Source: Diabrotica undecimpunctata (Eukaryota > Arthropoda > Insecta > Coleoptera > Chrysomelidae). From it: 64,000 nt of DNA. Below the pieces are notes generated by a model, which did not search any database, was not told the origin of the DNA, and worked only from the letters and a program-made list of their open reading frames with translations. This document shows, piece after piece, positions 57,852-64,000 of this stretch (its first letter is position 1; each line of letters starts with the position of its first letter). Both the position numbers and the translations under genes were made by a program. Where the stretch lies: NCBI RefSeq assembly GCF_040954645.1, contig NC_092809.1, positions 68,151,141 to 68,215,140 on the forward strand, given 5' to 3'.

Positions 57852-58903
57852 ATGATATAGAATAAAGGAGAAAGAAAAATAGTGATTAAAAATAATTTAT
57901 AAGTTACACACTAGATAATGTTATATATAAAAAGTATTTGGTTATTTTAATAAGTTATATATTATAAAAATTATTTATATGAGGGTATTCTTAAGAAATT
58001 AGCATATAATAAGTATAAAAAGTTTTTTTTTAATAATTATAATATTGTAAATATATTTAAGTGAGCCATGTGCATAGGCAACCAAAAATACTCTGAAAAT
58101 GACATTCAAGTGATGGTTGCGAATATAAAGTGGGGTTATTTCTTAATTTAAAATGTTTAGTTTATATATAGTTACGGATTTGAAGTAGTGTACTTTATTA
58201 ATTTAGGTTGTTTAAATTACATATAAGTTTATATTCTGATCTGAAAAGCCTAAATGTCAACAAAATTCTCGATAGAAAAGAAAAGAATTCTCTAGAACAC
58301 GAGAGTTAACCCTGTTTGCGAGATAGACTATTCCAGAAAATTCATATATTTAGAAAATAGAACAATTCGAATATGATTTCTTGTCAGATGGTTCTGGAAC
58401 ATTGAAAAGGTATAAATACTCGGTGATTTGGATTCAAAATAGTCAGTCAGTCAGTAAGCAGTCAGACAATTAGTTATTAAGAAGACAGACACAGTTAGTT
58501 ACAGTTAGTGATTAGGAAGAAAGTATAAAGTATGCAATAATCAGTGATTTAGTATTAAAATTTGATAATATTGAAAAGTAAATTAGAAGAATATTATTGA
58601 AGATAAAAAATTATGTTATGTATAAATGGTGATTGGATAATCGAAGACAGTATTAATTGAAAATTAAAATTATATAATATATTTGGTGATTGGATATTGG
58701 TATATTAAAAAGAAGAATAAAAATAAATGCTATTAAGAAGAAAAATATTTTAAATTGGTGGAAGCTGATAATTGGAAAAAGTAATTTCACAAAAACAAGG
58801 ATAACCAAAGCTGAGAACGAAGACATTGAGTGGTGATTAAAATCTATATAGTGGAGAACAGTTTCATTTAGGCGTTCAGTGACAGAAAGGTACAAAATTT
58901 TGT
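57850..58903. other. AT-rich non-coding region, possible solo LTR
   Basis: No coding. It contains the TATA/initiator site and, downstream at about 58870, GGCGTTCAGTGACAG, which could be a primer-site-like sequence. No partner repeat lies in the window, so an LTR is only a possibility. Confidence 0.35.
58411..58452 (+). promoter_or_regulatory. Core-promoter-like TATA box plus initiator
   Basis: TATAAATA at 58411-58418 is followed 32 bp later by AGTCAGTCAGTCAGT (58441-58455), matching the arthropod TCAGT initiator at the canonical distance. It lies in non-coding AT-rich sequence and could be the promoter of a decayed solo LTR or another TE. No downstream gene was found. Confidence 0.4.
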
Positions 58904-59040
58904 TAATATAATTTAGTTAGTGTCATAACAATTTCAATTTTAAAGATAGTTTGTTTAAAATTTACATTGTCTATATAATTTAATTAGTTTCATAAGCATT
59001 TCAATTTAAAGATAGTTTATTTTAAATTTACATTGGCTAT
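58904..59040. repeat. Two-unit tandem repeat of about 68 bp
   Basis: ATATAATTTAGTTAGTGTCA...AAAATTTACATTGTC is followed by ATATAATTTAATTAGTTTCA...AAATTTACATTGGC with several mismatches. Confidence 0.8.
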
Positions 59041-59139
59041 GTTAAATATATATGTGTGTTTCATAATAGATATAATAAAGATAATTTAAAAAAGTGCTTA
59101 CAAACTAATTCCTTGACAACCGCGATAAAATCCCTATAT

Positions 59140-59141
<2 letters not shown>

Positions 59142-59199
<58 letters not shown>
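59142..59199. repeat. (AT)n microsatellite
   Basis: Uninterrupted AT dinucleotides. Confidence 0.97.
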
Positions 59200-59201
<2 letters not shown>

Positions 59202-59240
59202 ACGGCATAAAGTGGACTCCGCCCATGTTAAAATTCAGGT

Positions 59241-59290
59241 TCAAGTGAGCTCCGTGGTCAAGTGGCCACCGATATACGGAGCTCACTTGA
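59241..59290. repeat. Perfect 15-bp inverted repeat with 20-bp loop
   Basis: TCAAGTGAGCTCCGT (59241-59255) and ACGGAGCTCACTTGA (59276-59290) are exact inverses. The loop repeats part of the theme (GGTCAAGTGG). Nearby sentences of similar type (AAGTGGACTCCGCCC at 59211, AAGTAAGCTC at 59484) suggest a small repeat family. Confidence 0.8.
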
Positions 59291-59299
59291 CCATTCCAT

Positions 59300-60645
59300 A
59301 ATATTGGCTCTGTCGATTCGTCAACATGTATAGTTTCACAATTTTTAAAAATTTTGTGGAGCCCCTAAGTACCCCTGTATCATGAATGTATATCGCTTAG
59401 TTCACGTGTATATATTATAGGGGTCGTTCAGATCTTGTTCCGTGTATATTGGAACCATACGTATATCGGTTTAAGTAAGCTCTGATAGTTTGGCAACTAT
59501 GGGATTAAGCCGTTTATTTCCAGCGTATATTCTAAACGGTTCATATAGACTCCTTACTTTTGTTATCATTCATACGCATTACAGTATGTAACAGATATGT
59601 GTACTACCAAATACCTGTTTTTGGTAGGTACGTGCTTTTCTAAAAATAGATTTATAGATACAAAAGGATTTCATTACCAAGTTGGATGTGTTTTTTCATA
59701 TGCGAAAATTTCCTAATGTATTTTGTTAACGTGAGTATGTCTTTATACGTTTTATTTAAGAATCCGGTTAATAAGAACTTCTTTTATTGTTTCATCATAT
59801 CTTATATACACCTTTTTTATTATTTTATTTCTTCTATTTTATTATTCTATTTTTTTCTGGATTCTATTGCTTATTATTCTATTTTTTAATTCTGGATAGA
59901 AGGTTATCTCAAAATAAATATTTAAGTGCTAAAATAGATATTTTTTTGTTAAAATGGGTAGTAGTGCACAAAAAAGGGAAGAATGATTAATTTTTCTAAC
60001 ATGAATTATACCACTTCACCAATATTACATATTTCTGAATGATTTATCTCGTATTTAGGAGTAATATGTAATCAATATAAGTGGAGTTAGTGTCAAATTT
60101 GCAATAATCTTTATAAGTAATAGCTTACTGACTGTACTTTACATGTTCAGTTCACATAAATAAACCTTGTCCCTTCAAAAAGAGCGATTTGAACGGAAAA
60201 GTTAACTAAGAAAGTGTGATAAGTCTTGTACCACCCCACATGCACATAAGTTAACCGGTGTTTGCAGGCAAGAGTCCTCCTGGCAGATTTAAGGAAGATA
60301 ACTACCATAAGGAAGTTCCGTTCGAGGGATCAGATGGAGAGGAGCAGCTTATTTTTGTTTGTATATCTTGCAGATGTGTTGATATAGCCAGTTTTTCCTT
60401 GATTCTAGTCATAAAATAGGCTGGTATTCGTGGAGTGGATGTCACGAATCTGGACTTTGTTTTTTTTTGCTCTGTAGCTACTTATCTTCGGATATTAGGT
60501 GGATTGATAGCTACGATATTGTAGAGCTTATGTATGGATGTGAGTCTTAATATTCCCTGAATTTGGCTGACTAATTTATAACTAAATATTTTATAAGTTA
60601 TTTAAATAACTATTTATAAACGGCATTTAGATTAACAAATACCAC
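59300..60645. other. Spacer, nothing recognised
   Basis: Includes a T/A-rich stretch at 59780-59890. No supported gene. Confidence 0.45.
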
Positions 60646-60649
60646 TCCT

Positions 60650-60920
60650 CATACCTGATATTTTTCGTACTTCTCTTCGCTGTGTTGGGCAAGATTTAGT
60701 ATTTGTGACATATATGATCTAACCTGTCATATATAGCCACTTTTGTCTTTTAATTTGAGTTTTTCTTCTATTATCGGTTTATATTAAGGATCATGTACAG
60801 AAGTATTCTGTATAGCTGACAAAATAAATAGATATATTGGCCGATAGCTTTTGTGGTCGTTGGAGTTTTTGCCAGGTTTAAGCAAGGCAACAACTTTGTC
60901 TTTGCTTTGCTTGTCTAAAG
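60650..60920 (-). pseudogene. LINE RT fragment
   Basis: Minus strand from about 60918: KDKVVALLKPGKNSNDHKSY then RPIYLF, then IIEEKLKLKDKSGYI and QVRSYMSQILNLAQ, matching the first RT blocks of Jockey-group LINEs (LKPGK...SYRPI.L). Nothing of the LINE is seen on either side. Confidence 0.62.
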
Positions 60921-62465
60921 ACTTTGGATATTAGCCATTGTTGTATTTTTAGTTCAAATTTTATAGTTTTGTGCTCAGATCCTCAGCCAGGAGCCGTAAT
61001 ATTGTTCATTATATACGTGGATAGCGGATCCAAGCTCAACATCGTTAAAAGGTTCTCTCAGCTGACTGGTTTTGTTTTCTCTCATTATAAGTTTTTATGT
61101 AAAGTGGAGTGTCTTTATCTTTAGATATACTCTTAATATTTATACACATAATTAGAATAGTTGGTCCTAAAAAGCACCGATTTAACAAAAAACATATTGA
61201 ACGGGTGATTTAAGAATTAAGGATTACTTAATTATTCATTACCCAGGGTACGCCCGATTGCGGTGGTCTTATTAGTACTTCAATTTTCGTGAACGCTTCT
61301 ACTTTAAACTTCATAAAAAATGACTAATCTTTCACTTTGCTGTTACTGTTATTTTAAGACGATATTTCGAGTCAGATTTGTATAGTAATAGCTATAGTCA
61401 ATATATAGTCTCTATAAGTAAATGAGTTTGTGGTATCGGTTATAACTCATATATATTGATAATGAGGAAATAAACAGGTTAAAATAGGTGTAGAAAATTT
61501 TACCTACATATATCGGCACCATTGTTCAGGAGATGGGTTTATCCCAGAGATCAAAGGTTACATACTTTTACAGGCGTATTCTAGGTTCTATTTATATATT
61601 TTTATTACTAAAAAAGTGTATTTATAATAAAGGCCTTAAGCTATCTGTAGATTCCATGAATATTAGAATCTATGGCAATTAGCAAATTAAAAAATACAGA
61701 CATAATTCTGAATGACCAACTTGAGACAAACAGTTATCCCCTCCTCAACTTATTCAGTTACAAAATATGACGTGTAAACGCATACCTGTTTAATTGTTAG
61801 ATAAAATGAATTTCCATCAAGTAACGGTCGAATCTATCACTTACTAAAAGAGTACGAAAAGACCTGCTTATGCTATAGAGTATGGGTACTTTAGTACAAA
61901 GTACCCTTTGCTTTTGCCAATTGCTTTGTCACTTTCTCAGCGATGGGTCTCCCTTTTGCTCATCAATAATCTTCCCGCTCGATATAGTTATTCTAAGATA
62001 TTCAGATTTCACTATATGCTCTACATTTGGGTTTATCTTCTATTAATTTACAACTACGACGAAATCTTTATAATATATCTGATGCATTGATATTAAAGTG
62101 GAGTAGAATACTTGGTAGATAATATTTATTTGTTTTGAGTATACTTATTTTACGACCTAGTACATAAAAAAATAAATACTTGTGTGCTCAGTGCTTTCTA
62201 AGTTTGTAAAACATAAACATGCTTCCATATTAGATTATACATTTATTAAGAATGTCCACTCTCTGAATTGAAGTTTTTATCTTAAAATATGACTGTGTCC
62301 CACAATCTTTCACAAAAGTTATTCTTTTCTGAAATTTTCTGAATAAGGTTCAATAGGTTTTTATATTTTGTTTTACGTTTTAATCTTTAAATCGGAGTTC
62401 ATTTTTTGAAAAACTATAAACATGTGACAACAAATTGCTATATGAAAAGAGGAACAACAGGATAA
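60921..62465. other. AT-rich spacer, nothing recognised
   Basis: About 1.5 kb without recognisable coding on either strand. Confidence 0.5.
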
Positions 62466-63003
62466 CATCAGATGTAGACCAAACAAAAGAAATTAGGACA
62501 CGCATTGAAATAGCACGTGCATTATTTTTTAAACTTTAAAAGTTTCTTTGTTTTCGGGATATAAAGTTAGAGCCTGAGAATGCTTCGATATTACGTGTTC
62601 CCTACTTTTCTTTATGGCTTGGAAGCGTGAACACTAAAACAAGTCCATCTGAATAAGTTGGCCGCCTTTGAATTTTGGTGTTACAGAAGAATTTTACGAA
62701 TATCATGGATTCAAAGAATGTCAAACGTGGAAGTAACTAGAATGATAGGAAATGGGGCGGAAATATTATTAACTATCAAAAGACGAAAACTTGAGTACTT
62801 AGGACATGTGATGAGAGTAAAAACATACGCATTATTACAACTTATTATGCAAGGCAAAATCCGAGGAAAGCGAAATGTGGGAAGACGAAGAATATTCTGG
62901 CTTAAAAACTTAAATGAATGGTTTGAATGCAGTAGTGTAGAACTTTATAGAGCGGCAGTCAACAGAGTCCGTATAGCCATGATGATTTCCAACCTTCGAT
63001 AGA
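62466..63003 (+). pseudogene. LINE pol C-terminal domain, 5'-truncated
   Basis: Plus strand: DVDQTKEIRTRIEIARALFF, LYGLEA, then the open stretch 62658-63002 (AAFEFWCYRRILRISWIQRM, RKLEYLGHVMR, GKIRGKRNVGRRRIFWLKNL, LYRAAVNRVRIAMMISNLR) and a stop followed by GAAGAAG. It is the best-preserved copy of the C-terminus also found near 16.7, 26.4 and 46.1 kb. Confidence 0.8.
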
Positions 63004-63355
63004 AGATGGAACTTAAAGAAGAAGATAGAAAAAGGCATAAACTATCTACGTAATAAATCCCATTAACCTGTTAGTAACGGATAACCAGATATATTTAAAA
63101 AGATTAAGTACCTTTCTTTTTATTTTGGATTTTGAATTTTGCATAACTAGAGCAAGCGACTAATTTTTGTGTATTAGTTTTGGACCAAGCGCCTCTTGCG
63201 AGCGTTTTAATGATTGTAAATCGAATATTTGGCAACATATGTACATAAACGTGGTTAACAATGGTGACGTTGGCAACTTGTTGAGGCGTTTAGGTTAAGA
63301 AGTAGTGGCAGTTATTGCTTAAATTTTTCTATAATAGTCACATTACAGAAGAGCT
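63004..63355. other. Spacer upstream of the right-edge transposase
   Basis: No coding recognised. It may contain the left part of the transposon to which the next gene belongs. Confidence 0.4.
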
Positions 63356-64000
63356 AACACAGAAAGAGAATACTTAACAAAAGACATAACATTAAGTAAA
63401 ATGTATGAATTGTATATTGAAGAAGCAGACAATGACCTTGTTAAATTTTCGTTTTACAGAAAAATGTTTTTAACACGATTTAATCTTCAAAGAAAAAAGT
63501 TGAAAAAAGATACTTGTAGTAGATGTGATTGTTTCGAATTAGAAATTAAAAATTACGCAGATAATGAACAATTAAGCGTTAAAAAAAGAAAAAATGTGCA
63601 CTTAGAAGAAAGAAAGCTAGACATGAAGATAAGCAACGATCAACCACAAGTGGAAACCTTTTGTTTTGATTTAAAGAAAAACTCTTCCCCTTTCGAGAAT
63701 TCTAATAAATATTGTATATTATAAGCGTCAATTATGTATTTACAACCTTGGTATCCATAGCGCCAAGGATAAAAAAGGTCATTGTTATATTTGGATAGAA
63801 GGTGAAGCTGGTCGGGGAGCCCAGGACGTAGGCATTGGTCTTAAGAAACACATTGAAGAAAATGTTACTTCTGCAAAACATGTAATTTTGTGGTCAGACT
63901 CTTGTGGCGGCCAAAACCGCAGCATTAAAATAGTTGATTCTAAAAATGATTTTGGAAACTCATCCTACCATTGAAAAAATTACATTACGCTATTTCTTTC
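63356..64000 (+). pseudogene. Transposase-like protein, second member of the 17.2-kb family, runs off the window
   Basis: Open from about 63356 (TEREYLTKDITLSKMYELYI) through 63401-63724: FYRKMFLTRFNLQRKKLKKD, TCSRCDCFELEIK and ETFCFDLKK. A frameshift near 63690-63760 leads to DKKGHCYIWIEGEAGRGAQD, IGLKKHIEENV and VILWSDSCGGQNR. It aligns in order with the relic at 17533-19209 (SHYSR...YL..., FN, DTG/DTC blocks). The superfamily is not named. The C-terminal part lies beyond 64000. Confidence 0.65.

Overview
The window is arthropod, most likely insect, repeat-rich intergenic DNA. It is strongly AT-rich, has long (AT)n microsatellites, and contains no bacterial-type operons and no host gene that I can recognise. 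Essentially every coding signal belongs to a transposable element (TE), and nearly every one is broken by stops, frameshifts, truncation or a later insertion. The mix (Ty3/gypsy-like LTR element, RTE-like, Jockey/R1-like and CR1/L2-like LINEs, mariner, Tc1, pogo, piggyBac, hAT, a Harbinger-like MITE) fits a large insect genome. A beetle is plausible, but the sequence alone does not decide it.

Layout. 1-6714: an LTR retrotransposon whose LTRs agree over the 508 bases that can be compared, apart from the length of one A run. Its gag has one in-frame stop; a protease fragment follows behind a candidate -1 slippery site and then the C-terminal end of integrase. Reverse transcriptase, RNase H and the integrase core are missing. 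6.8-10.9 kb: an RTE-like LINE on the minus strand split by a mariner element (D,D41D spacing, about 290-bp terminal inverted repeats, TA duplication), then a pogo-like relic. 12.9-16.8 kb: a fold-back repeat family, a CR1/L2-like LINE tail, a 303-bp palindrome and an internally deleted LINE. 17.2-24.4 kb: two DNA transposons with terminal inverted repeats whose transposase families I recognise as recurrent in insects but cannot name; the second ends in a 217-bp tandem duplication. 27.6-37.4 kb: a Jockey-like LINE, two diverging piggyBac relics (one split by a LINE with an 11-bp target duplication) and a LINE endonuclease relic.

39.4-44.2 kb holds the best-resolved nest: a Tc1-like gene on the minus strand was hit by a hAT-type MITE (8-bp duplication), which was then hit in its left end by a piggyBac element (TTAA duplication); the same Tc1 gene also carries a MITE at 43.4-44.0 kb. 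45.9-53.0 kb: several LINE pieces, including the longest CR1/L2-like copy. 53.0-55.9 kb: a pogo-like transposase gene interrupted by a GC-rich 613-bp insert flanked by a 13-bp duplication. 56.5-64.0 kb: further LINE pieces, a core-promoter-like site, a strong hairpin, and at the right edge a second member of the unnamed transposase family seen at 17.2 kb.

The 'genes' do not work together as a pathway. The content is a stratigraphy of insertions whose relative order can be read from target duplications. The most interesting leads are the probably recently mobilised pol-deleted LTR element, the palindrome carrying an inverted pair of hammerhead-like cores, the GC-rich insert with 13-bp duplications, and the two unnamed transposon families.
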